Assembly: GCF_000247645.1 (NCBI RefSeq)
Contig: NZ_AHWA01000006.1
Span: 434,001-498,000, forward strand
Length of the DNA stretch: 64,000 nt
Source of the DNA: Salinibacterium sp. PAMC 21357
GTDB lineage: Bacteria; Actinomycetota; Actinomycetes; Actinomycetales; Microbacteriaceae
Direction of reading: 5' to 3'
Below the pieces are notes generated by a model that was given only the letters and a program-made list of their open reading frames with translations, searched no databases and was not told where the DNA came from. The position numbers and the translations under genes were made by a program. Shown here one piece after another: positions 53,817-61,920 of this stretch; the first letter of the stretch is position 1; every line of letters begins with the position of its first letter.

Positions 53817-55028
53817 GTGAACCAAAGCTCTGCGCCGTCGCCCAGTGGCACCGCTGGTCGTGGCGATCGCACCCGGCGTCACAATCTGTCGCGAGTGCTG
53901 ACGCTCTTGCACCGCGGGGCGCAGTTGCGTTCGCAGTTGACGTCGCAGACGGGGCTGAACCGCTCGACCATTGCGGCGCTCGTTGCCGAACTCGCAGAGT
54001 TGGGTCTGGCCTACGAGAGTGACCCTGATCCCACTCGCCAGGTGGGGCGTCCGTCACCGATGGTGAATGCGGATGCTCGCACCGTGGCGATTGCAATCAA
54101 CCCTGAGGTTGACGCCATCACGGTCGGTGTTGTGGGGCTCGATGGCACCCTGCTCAAGCGGGTGCGGTACGAGACGGAGTCTCCGCCGACGGTGGCCGAG
54201 TTTGTGAAGATCTCGAGTGTGATCATCGAGAGCCTTAAGGGCGAGTACGAGACTGCCGGCCGGGTTGTTGGCGTCGGCGTTGCGGTGCCCGGTTTGGTTC
54301 GCGTCGAAGATGGTTTGGTGCGCTGGGCGCCTCACTTGGAGTGGCGAGATGAACCTGTCAGCCAGCTTTTGGCTGCGGCAACGGGCTACCCCGTGTGGAC
54401 CGCAAATGATGCGAGCGTTGGCGCATTCGCCGAGCACATTTATGGTGCTGGTCGAGGAATTTCTGACCTTATCTATCTCAATGGTGGCGCGAGCGGTATC
54501 GGTGGCGGCATCATCAGCGACGGTCGCCCTCTGGTAGGACGTGCGGGCTATGCCGGAGAATTCGGCCACGTGCGCGTGGTCGACAGCGCTTCGGAGAACG
54601 GCACTCGCGAGGAGGGCAGCCTTGAAACTGAGGTGAACCGTGCTGCTCTTCTGCAGACGCTCGGGCTCACCAATGTCGACGCTGAGACTCTGGATGCTGC
54701 GCTGCAAGAGTCAACGGATCCTGCGGTGAGCGCGCTCGTGCGTCGCCAGTTGCTGTCGTTGAGCACGTCGTTGCGCAATGCCGTGAACGTGCTCAACCCT
54801 GAAGTGATTGTGCTCGGTGGGTTCTTGTCGTCGATCTTTGCGGCCGATCCCGAATTCTTGATCGAACGTGTCGCCGCTCAATCGCTTGAGCCGTCATTTG
54901 AGGCTGTGCAGATAGTGCCGGCACAACTGGGTTCTGATCTGTTGATGATTGGCGCTGGCGAGCTGGCCTTTGCGCCGCTGCTCGACGACCCTTCAGCGTA
55001 TTGTGCGGAGCTGGCCGGCTCTCGCTAG
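53817..55028 (+). CDS. ROK-family regulator, probable XylR
   Basis: The 403-residue protein has an N-terminal MarR-like winged helix (SQLTSQTGLNRSTIAALVAELAELGLAYES, about residues 38-67) fused to a ROK sugar-kinase-like domain (VVGVGVAVPGLVRVEDGLVRWAPHLEW). The zinc-binding CxCGxxGCxE motif of typical ROK proteins is not present; its place reads SENGTREEGSLETEV. It therefore probably binds sugar without the structural zinc. It starts at GTG 53817, 41 bp after the permease gene. Its position suggests it controls the xylose genes. Confidence 0.87.
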   Translation: MNQSSAPSPSGTAGRGDRTRRHNLSRVLTLLHRGAQLRSQLTSQTGLNRSTIAALVAELAELGLAYESDPDPTRQVGRPSPMVNADARTVAIAINPEVDAITVGVVGLDGTLLKRVRYETESPPTVAEFVKISSVIIESLKGEYETAGRVVGVGVAVPGLVRVEDGLVRWAPHLEWRDEPVSQLLAAATGYPVWTANDASVGAFAEHIYGAGRGISDLIYLNGGASGIGGGIISDGRPLVGRAGYAGEFGHVRVVDSASENGTREEGSLETEVNRAALLQTLGLTNVDAETLDAALQESTDPAVSALVRRQLLSLSTSLRNAVNVLNPEVIVLGGFLSSIFAADPEFLIERVAAQSLEPSFEAVQIVPAQLGSDLLMIGAGELAFAPLLDDPSAYCAELAGSR

Positions 55029-55056
55029 CGAGGAGCTTGGCGCGGGGTGCTGATTT

Positions 55057-56694
55057 TTAGCCGCTGGCCGCAGCGGTGCGCCGAATGTGCGACCGTGCGT
55101 GTTCGATGGCTGGCTCGAGTTCGGCAAATAGGTGGTTGGGGTGTCGAAGCGAGCTGATCACTCCGAGTCGTTTCAGCACATCCAGATGTTCGGGGCGGAT
55201 GCCCTTGATGATCACGGTCACCCCACGCTTTTCGAGGGCGGTGATGAGTTCGGTCAGGGTGTGAGCACCGGTGGCGTCGATGAGGTGAAGCTGCGACAGC
55301 CGCACGATCACGACTTCGAGGCCTTCGTGTTCGTTGATGCGGTCGATGAGGCGTTCTGCTGCTCCGAAGAAGAGCGAGCCGTCGATGCGAAAGAGGGCGA
55401 TGCGTTCGTCGCCAGCTTCGGGGGAGCCGGGAAGCTCTTCACGGTGCACTCCGCTGGCTTTGCTCATCGCACGAAGGGCGAAGAAGGCGGCGGCAGCAAT
55501 TCCGATGCCGACGGCGATGATGAGGTCGAAGCTCACCGTGATGATGCCGGTGATGACGAATACGGCAGCTTCAGCTTTGCCGGTGTGCAACATCGTTTTG
55601 ATCAGGGTGGGGGAGACCATGCGGGCTGCGGTGGCCATGAGCACACCCGAAAGTGCTGCCAAGGGGATGACCGCAACGACCTGAGCGGCGAGGTACACGA
55701 CGGTCAGCAGCGCGAGGGAATGCACGACTGCCGAGAGGCGAGTGCGACCGCCAGACCGAACGTTCACGGCCGTGCGGGCGATGGCGCCGGTGGCCGGCAT
55801 CCCGCCAAAGAAGCTGGAAGCGACGGATGCCAGCCCCTGGCCCACAAGTTCACGGTCGGCGTTGTAGGGCCCAGTGTCTGACATGCCAGCGGCGACGCGG
55901 GCGGAGAGCAGAGATTCGATTGCCGCGAGGGCGGCGACGGCGAAGGCCGGACCAATCAGCGTGGTGAGGTCGAAGTCGAACGACGGCACGGCGGGGGCCG
56001 GCAGCGAGGCGGGCAGTTCGCCGATGGTGGCCAGCGGAAGGTTCAGCGCCTGGGCAACGATGGTGACGATCGCAATGGCGATGAAGGATGCCGGAAGGCG
56101 TCCGCTGATGCGTGAGAGCAGCAGCATGATGGCAATCACGGCGGCGACAACGGCCAGCGGCAGCACGGCGGCGGGCCACTGGGCGGCAGCGATGAAGGCC
56201 CCAGCCGCGAGCACGGAGTTGGTGGGGTGTTCGGTGCCTTCGGTGCCGAGCGCCGAGGGCACTTGCTGCAGGAAGATGATGATGCCGATGCCGACAGTGA
56301 AGCCTTCGATGACGGGCCAGGGGATGTAGCTGACGGTGCGGCCGAGGCGCAGCACGCCCGCGACGACGACGATGATGCCCGCGAGCAGGGTGACGATCGC
56401 AACAGCTTCGACACCGTGACTGACGACGATGGGAGCAAGCACGACAACCATCGCGCCGGTGGGGCCGGAGACCTGCACATTGGAGCCACCGAAGACTGCC
56501 GCAACGATGCCCGCGACGATGGCGGTGATGAGCCCAGCTTCGGCGCCGACTCCGGAACTAACGCCAAAGGCGAGAGCGAGGGGCAGGGCGACGATGCCGA
56601 CGGTCACGCCGGCGATCAGGTCGCCGCGCCAGCTGGTGCGGAGTAGACGGTAGTCCGTGACGCTGGGCAGGAGCGCCTTCCACGAACGTTTCAT
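55057..56694 (-). CDS. SulP-family anion transporter with STAS domain
   Basis: The 545-residue protein has 10-12 membrane helices. VTVGIVALPLALAFGVSSGVGAEAGLITAIVAG at residues 31-63 is the SulP signature. A C-terminal STAS domain (about residues 435-545) includes IRLSQLHLIDATGAHTLTELITALEKRGVTVIIKG-type elements with the conserved Asp-Ala-Thr-Gly. SulP proteins carry sulfate, bicarbonate or other anions. Its start overlaps the ArsR stop by 4 bp, so it is co-expressed with that regulator. Confidence 0.92.
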   Translation of the reverse strand: MKRSWKALLPSVTDYRLLRTSWRGDLIAGVTVGIVALPLALAFGVSSGVGAEAGLITAIVAGIVAAVFGGSNVQVSGPTGAMVVVLAPIVVSHGVEAVAIVTLLAGIIVVVAGVLRLGRTVSYIPWPVIEGFTVGIGIIIFLQQVPSALGTEGTEHPTNSVLAAGAFIAAAQWPAAVLPLAVVAAVIAIMLLLSRISGRLPASFIAIAIVTIVAQALNLPLATIGELPASLPAPAVPSFDFDLTTLIGPAFAVAALAAIESLLSARVAAGMSDTGPYNADRELVGQGLASVASSFFGGMPATGAIARTAVNVRSGGRTRLSAVVHSLALLTVVYLAAQVVAVIPLAALSGVLMATAARMVSPTLIKTMLHTGKAEAAVFVITGIITVSFDLIIAVGIGIAAAAFFALRAMSKASGVHREELPGSPEAGDERIALFRIDGSLFFGAAERLIDRINEHEGLEVVIVRLSQLHLIDATGAHTLTELITALEKRGVTVIIKGIRPEHLDVLKRLGVISSLRHPNHLFAELEPAIEHARSHIRRTAAASG

Positions 56695-57056
56695 CGGGCA
56701 TCCGGAATCTCAGGCAGGCTGTTCACAAGCTCGCGCTGGCTGTCGGCATCGGTGAGAATCTCGCCGAGCAGCACGCGCGCGACACGGAGGAGTTCAGAAA
56801 TTTGGGGATGAGCGAGGCGGTAGTAGACGACGCTAGCGCGGCGCTCGGAGACGACGAGCCCGTAGCGGCGCAGCACGGCGAGGTGTTGCGAGAGGTGGGA
56901 GGCTTCGAGCCCGGTATCGGCGAGCATCGTGGTGACCGACGCTTCGTCGGTGCTCGATAAGATTTCGAGCACCCGGATGCGGTGCGGATGCGCCAGCCCT
57001 TTGAAGAGATTCGCCTTGATTTCGTAGAGCGGCCTGCGCTCATCGAGAACGGCCAT
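56691..57056 (-). CDS. ArsR-family transcriptional regulator
   Basis: The 121-residue winged helix reads NLFKGLAHPHRIRVLEILSS, then ADTGLEASHLSQHLAVLRRYGLVVSERRASVVYYRL. The classical CxC metal site is absent, so it may sense something other than arsenic. It overlaps the SulP gene. A TGATG-TAAT-CATCA palindrome lies 77 bp upstream as candidate operator. Confidence 0.9.
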   Translation of the reverse strand: MAVLDERRPLYEIKANLFKGLAHPHRIRVLEILSSTDEASVTTMLADTGLEASHLSQHLAVLRRYGLVVSERRASVVYYRLAHPQISELLRVARVLLGEILTDADSQRELVNSLPEIPDAR

Positions 57057-57079
57057 TCGTGTGCTCCTGTTCGGTGCGT

Positions 57080-57146
57080 GCGATGTGGTTGCGATGTGGT
57101 CGCGACAGCAAGTACTCGCCCACTTGCTGAATTGATGTAATCATCA
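57080..57146. promoter_or_regulatory. ArsR upstream repeats and candidate operator
   Basis: There is a tandem 11-bp direct repeat GCGATGTGGTT/GCGATGTGGTC (57080-57101) and an inverted repeat AGCAAGT/ACTTGCT (57107-57113/57122-57128). A palindrome TGATG-TAAT-CATCA (57133-57146) follows. The last is the most ArsR-like. All lie upstream of the minus-strand ArsR gene. Confidence 0.45.
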
Positions 57147-57256
57147 TATCAGGGATCTTGGAGTCAAGAATCTGCCGTTAGCGAGATCATTACCTGCACG
57201 AACACAGGGCCCCCTGTGGACAACAAACCAGCGATCAGACCCCCACTCCTCACAAT

Positions 57257-58494
57257 ATGAGCATGTCTAACGCTCTGACGACCATCGCCGACCAGGTTCG
57301 CCACCGCGTTCGCCGTGACGGCGTTGACCTGTCGCAAGACAGTGAACTCGCGTCGCGCTATGTGCGCGACGAGGTGCGTCGTTACAGCGAGCGTGCTCTA
57401 GGTGGCTCAGTGCCACTGCTGGCTGATGAAGCGCAAGCCGCTCGCGAGGTTGTGGCCGCTCTGACGGGCTACGGCCCGCTCCAACCTTTCTTCGATGACG
57501 ACACCGTCGAAGAGTTGTGGATCAACGGACCCGAGCACGTGTTCGTTGCCCGCAACGGCGTGCCTGAGTTCACGGGCATCCGCCTCACTGATGGTCAGGT
57601 TCGTGATCTGGTGGAGCGGATGCTGCAAACCTCGGGTCGTCGCGTCGACCTAAGTTCTCCGTTCGTTGACGCATCCCTGCCGGATGGTTCGCGCTTGCAC
57701 GTCGTGATTCCGGATGTCACACGGCGCCACTGGGCGGTGAACGTGCGCAAGTTCAGCCGAAGCATCCGCGATCTTAATCGGCTTGTTGAGCTCGGCAGTC
57801 TCACCCAGCATGCGGCCGACTATTTACGGCTCTGCGTGCTCTCGGGCCAAAATATTGTCGTGTCAGGGGCGACTCAGAGCGGCAAGACCACGATGCTCAA
57901 TGCGTTGCTGGCGGCGGCCCGCCCCAATGAACGTGTCGTCACCGTCGAGGAGACCTTCGAGCTGAGCGTTGCCAGTCACGACCATGTCGGAATGCAATGT
58001 CGGCAACCGAGCCTTGAAGGCACCGGTGAGATCAGCCTGCGCCGCCTCATCAAAGAGGCGTTACGGATGCGCCCCGAGCGGTTGGTGGTTGGCGAGGTGC
58101 GCGATGCCGATCGCTCGACCTCCTTATTGCGCTCAACAGTGGGCTGCCGGGCATGTCGAGCATTCACGCCAACAGCGCACGCGAGGCTCTCGTGAAGCTG
58201 TGCACGCTTCCGCTGCTGGCCGGTCGCAATATCGATTCCAGCTTCGTCGTTCCGACGGTCGCCAGTTCGGTGGATGTCGTGGTCCATTGTGAGCTGACCG
58301 CCGACGGTACGAGACGCGTGGTAGAAATCTCGTCGCTCACGGGTGAGGTGAGTGACGGGGTGATCGACAGCAGTCTTCTCTTCCGCATCGTGGAGGGCAC
58401 GCTCACCCACACGGGTGCCGTACCTGCGCGGCTCTCCAAATTTCACGCCGCTGGCATCGACGCGGTCTCGCACCTGCTGAAGGCTGTCGCATGA
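57257..58494 (+). pseudogene. TadA/CpaF-type secretion ATPase with frameshift
   Basis: The N-terminal frame (57257-58195) has the TadA features GYGPLQPFFDDDTVEELWINGP, Walker A GATQSGKTTML and RMRPERLVVGEVRDAD. After this the expected DLLIALNSGLPGMSSIHANSAREALVKLC appears in another frame ending at 58494. Adding one base near 58111-58117 restores a 412-residue ATPase of normal length. It overlaps TadB by 4 bp. It should power assembly of Flp-type pili or another type II-like filament. The break is either real or an assembly artefact. Confidence 0.85.
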
Positions 58495-59357
58495 GTCTGA
58501 TGCTGGGAATCGTGCTCGCAGTCGGTGTCATTTTGATCGCAGCAACCTTCCTGTGGCCGGCCACAGGCGAACGCCGGGAGCGAGGTCGCTCCGCTGTCTC
58601 GCTTCGCGTGAGGGAGAGGCTGGTGCAGGCAGGGCTGCCGACGACGAGCCCGGTGGTTGTCGTGATTGTGTCGCTCGCGTTGAGTTTCGCGGTAGCAGCG
58701 ATCACTTTTGTGCTGACGTCGGTGATCGCCGTTGTGCTCTGCGCCGCCGCGGCAGCCCTCATATTGCCCACACTGGGCATCAGCTGGCGGGCGCGTGTGC
58801 GTCGCCGAGCAACTCGGGTGGTGTGGCCGGATGTTGTCGACCAGTTGGTGTCCGCCGTGCGGTCGGGCCTCGCCCTCCCCGACAGCCTCATGACGCTAGC
58901 CCAGACCGGCCCCGCCGTCACCCGCAGCGCTTTCGCGGCCTTCGCTTCCCGCTATCGGGCGACCGGAAACTTCTCAGTTGCCGTCGATGAACTCAAGGTG
59001 GCGCTCGCCGACCCGGTTGCTGATCGCATCCTCGAAACTTTGCGGATGTCGCGCGAAGTTGGCGGCAGCGAACTCACGAACGTCCTGCGCAGTCTCAGCG
59101 TCTACCTGCGTCAGGAAGCGGCGATTCGTTTGGAAGTCGAAGCCCGGCAATCGTGGGTCATGAATGCGGCCCGACTTGGATTGGCCGCGCCCTGGATCGT
59201 GCTGTTCTTGCTGACCACTCGGCCCGAAGCGGCGCTCGCCTACAACTCTGCCGGTGGTGCTGTACTCATCGTTGTGGGGCTCGTGCTGTCGGCGGTGGCC
59301 TACCGAATGATGGCGGGCATCGGCCGTCTTCCTGAGCAGCCGAGGTGGTTCGCATGA
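58491..59357 (+). CDS. TadB-like type II/Tad secretion platform protein
   Basis: The 288-residue GspF/TadB-family inner-membrane protein has helices at the N-terminus (about 1-20 and 50-90) and at the C-terminus (220-275). Between them is a cytoplasmic domain with VWPDVVDQLVSAVRSGLALPDSLMTLAQTGP and a central DPVADRILETLRMSREVGGSELTNVLRSLSVYL. It overlaps TadA and TadC by ATGA. It forms the membrane platform with TadC. Confidence 0.9.
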   Translation: MSLMLGIVLAVGVILIAATFLWPATGERRERGRSAVSLRVRERLVQAGLPTTSPVVVVIVSLALSFAVAAITFVLTSVIAVVLCAAAAALILPTLGISWRARVRRRATRVVWPDVVDQLVSAVRSGLALPDSLMTLAQTGPAVTRSAFAAFASRYRATGNFSVAVDELKVALADPVADRILETLRMSREVGGSELTNVLRSLSVYLRQEAAIRLEVEARQSWVMNAARLGLAAPWIVLFLLTTRPEAALAYNSAGGAVLIVVGLVLSAVAYRMMAGIGRLPEQPRWFA

Positions 59358-60292
59358 GTGACGCACTCGCGTGGGCGCTTGTCACCGGGATCATAGGCGG
59401 GTTGGGGCTGTGGTCAATTCTGAGCCTCATTCCGCGGCTAAGTCGACCAACGTTGGCGACGCGAGTTGCCCCGTACGTGATCGATGTTTCTGCGGGAGCC
59501 CGCGAACATTTGGTCCCGCGCTCCGTCGGTCCGTTGCCGGTCCTGGGTGTGCTGCTCGTGCCCGTCATGCGCTGGCTGCGAGACACCCTTGCTTCGGTCG
59601 TCGGGGGTAGCGAGCAGATCGTGCGCCGTCTCCGCCAGTCTGGCTCAGAGCTGACGCTAGAGGCTTACCGCTCCCAACAATTGCTCTCGGTTCTGGGGGG
59701 AGCGATGGCCGGAGTCGTCTTCGACATTGCGGTCGCGAATCACAAACAGGTTCCGCTGATTGCGCAAGCGGTGCTCGTGGTCGTTGGCGGTGTCGCGGGA
59801 ATCACCCTGCGCGATTATCTGCTGCAGCGCGCGGCCAAAAACCGCATCCGTCGTCTCACCGCCGAGTTGCCCGTGGTCCTCGAGTTTTTGGCCCTTAGTC
59901 TGTCGGCTGGTGAGGGAATTCTGGATGCCGTGCGTCGCGTCTCGCACGTGGGTGGCGGTGAGCTGTCCCGAGAACTCGCTCGCGTCATCTCCTCGGTCAA
60001 CACCGGGCTGCCGTTTGGGGAGACCTTGGGTGTGCTCGCCCGCGAACTCGAGCTCGCTCCGTTCTCTCGCTGCGTTGACCAAATCCTAGGTGCGCTTGAT
60101 CGCGGCAGCCCCCTGTCGGAGGTGTTGCAGGCTCAAGCTCAGGATGCCCGCGAGGAATCCAAGCGCGAACTGCTCGAAGTCGCCGGCAAGAAAGAGGTCG
60201 CGATGCTCTTTCCGCTCGTGTTCCTCATTCTGCCGATAACGATCGCTTTCGCGATCTACCCGGGTATCTTCGTGTTACAGGTGGGGTTTTAG
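59354..60292 (+). CDS. TadC-like type II/Tad secretion platform protein
   Basis: The 312-residue GspF/TadC-family membrane protein has the conserved RLTAELPVVLEFLALSLSAGEGILDAVRRV and AQAQDAREESKRELLEVAGKKEVAMLFPLVFLILP. ATG 59354 overlaps the TadB stop. No prepilin, TadE/TadF or peptidase gene follows in the window; the next gene is convergent, so the Tad cluster here is limited to ATPase and two platform proteins. Confidence 0.9.
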   Translation: MSDALAWALVTGIIGGLGLWSILSLIPRLSRPTLATRVAPYVIDVSAGAREHLVPRSVGPLPVLGVLLVPVMRWLRDTLASVVGGSEQIVRRLRQSGSELTLEAYRSQQLLSVLGGAMAGVVFDIAVANHKQVPLIAQAVLVVVGGVAGITLRDYLLQRAAKNRIRRLTAELPVVLEFLALSLSAGEGILDAVRRVSHVGGGELSRELARVISSVNTGLPFGETLGVLARELELAPFSRCVDQILGALDRGSPLSEVLQAQAQDAREESKRELLEVAGKKEVAMLFPLVFLILPITIAFAIYPGIFVLQVGF

Positions 60293-60315
60293 GGGTTCGC
60301 CAGTATGTTCGGTCG

Positions 60316-61920
60316 CTAGCGCCGCGCAACTTGCAGCGCGGCCGAAACAGCCCGCGCCTGCTCCAGCGCCGTCGCGACGGGAGTCACCACATCCCGCTCT
60401 ACGACCTCGTCGACCGCGGCGAGAAGACGGCGGCGCGTGCGACGCCGACGATCGCCAGCAGCGACAGCGCTGAGCGCCGCCGCCAACAAACCCAGCACGA
60501 TGCCGACGAGTACCGCCGCAATCAGTAGCAGTGTCGGTATCGCCCATCCAGTGAGTGGGCCTTCCTCCACGGTGGGGAGTGGGAACGCCGGCAGTCCAAA
60601 CGTCGGCAGCAGCGCGGTGCCCACTAACCAGAGGGCGCCGCCCAACCCGGCGATCGTCGCGATCCACTGCACGATGCCGACGAGCACCCACCACCACGAA
60701 CCTTTGGCGGGCAGAGGAGTGCGGGCAATAGCAAGGTCGAGGGTGGCCGGCAGGGTGTCGAGGGCGTGCTCCGCGGTAGTGCGCGCGGCAGCCCGCCACG
60801 GGGCAGAAACTCCGGCCCCGGCGTCGTCAGTGAACGTGCGAACGGCCATCGACATCCGGGCTTGGGCGCCAGCGCTCAAGAGCGGCATGCTCGTCCGGTG
60901 AACATCGGGGTCATCGCCACGACGCTTTGGGCCAAGACCCAAGCGAGTGAGCGGGTCAGCGCGCAAACGACCAATCCATGACACGAGCGGCCACCCGGTG
61001 GCCTGCCCGGAACGCTTGCGATACGAACGAGCAACAGCGGATGCCACGATGTCGACTCCCGCAGCGGTCCCGACCTCATCACGCAGGCGAGCGGTGCCCT
61101 TCGCGCTCAACTTCTGCGGTGAACCCGGATCGTCGATGCGCGCGGCAAGGGTCTGCACGTCAGCGCTGAGTCGCGCATCCCGCACCGCCTTCGACGCCGC
61201 AAGATCGCCAATCGCTTTGCGCAACGCGTCAATACCTTCGCCCGTGCGGGCACTCACCGGCAGCACTCGGGCGCGAGGAATGCCATCACGTTCAACGATC
61301 GCCTGGAGCGACTTCACGACGGCGGCACGGTCATCCGCACTCAGCAGGTCAACCTGATTAAGCACGACGAGAGTCACGGCCGCGTGCTTAGCGTGCGGCG
61401 CGATGAACTGCGCGTGCAACACATCGTCGGCATACTTTTGCGGGTCAACGACCCAGATCAGAGCATCCACTTGCCCGGCGAGACGTTCGGCGACAGTACG
61501 ATTGCTGGCTTCCACGGAATCGACGTCGGGCAGGTCGACGAGCACGAGCTTGCTGGCACGCGCATCGAAGGGTGTCGAGGGTTCGACCCGCTCTCGAATC
61601 TCAAGCCAGTCAAGCAGTTCGCTCGCGCCGGCAGCCTCCCACGTCACCGCGAGAGCCTGCGAGGTGGTGGGACGGCGCACGTGTGCGACAGCGACCTCCT
61701 CGCCTACCAGAGCGTTGACGAGACTCGACTTGCCCGATCCGGTCGCGCCAAAGACGCCGACCACGGTGTGTTCGGGGGAGCGGGAGCGGCGCGCTTCGGT
61801 CTGCGTCAGCAGGGCACGGGCATCGTCGAGTACGTCGGCGGGAATACGTCCGTCGCCCGCCTCAGTGACGGTGCGCAACGCGACAATTCGCTCGTCAAGG
61901 TTCGGCTTGGCGGCGCTCAC
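60316..61920 (-). CDS. Dynamin-like GTPase (second of pair, C-terminal membrane segments)
   Basis: The 534-residue protein has a GTPase domain (G1 GATGSGKSS, G3 DLPDVDSV, G4 NQVD). A helical middle region follows, then two hydrophobic segments at about residues 407-480 (WWWVLVGIVQWIATIAGLGGALWLVG; TLLLIAAVLVGIVLGLLAAALSAV). It resembles the actinobacterial dynamin-like proteins that pair as DynA/DynB in Streptomyces and support septation or membrane integrity. Assignment to those subtypes is inference. It starts at GTG 61920, overlapping the upstream GTPase gene by 4 bp. Confidence 0.88.
   Translation of the reverse strand: MSAAKPNLDERIVALRTVTEAGDGRIPADVLDDARALLTQTEARRSRSPEHTVVGVFGATGSGKSSLVNALVGEEVAVAHVRRPTTSQALAVTWEAAGASELLDWLEIRERVEPSTPFDARASKLVLVDLPDVDSVEASNRTVAERLAGQVDALIWVVDPQKYADDVLHAQFIAPHAKHAAVTLVVLNQVDLLSADDRAAVVKSLQAIVERDGIPRARVLPVSARTGEGIDALRKAIGDLAASKAVRDARLSADVQTLAARIDDPGSPQKLSAKGTARLRDEVGTAAGVDIVASAVARSYRKRSGQATGWPLVSWIGRLRADPLTRLGLGPKRRGDDPDVHRTSMPLLSAGAQARMSMAVRTFTDDAGAGVSAPWRAAARTTAEHALDTLPATLDLAIARTPLPAKGSWWWVLVGIVQWIATIAGLGGALWLVGTALLPTFGLPAFPLPTVEEGPLTGWAIPTLLLIAAVLVGIVLGLLAAALSAVAAGDRRRRTRRRLLAAVDEVVERDVVTPVATALEQARAVSAALQVARR

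Noticed and set aside
52540-54096. 518-codon minus-strand frame opposite the xylose permease and ROK gene
   Set aside because: Opposite frame to a clear CUT2 permease; its Gln/His/Arg/Asp-rich composition is typical of GC-rich shadow frames.
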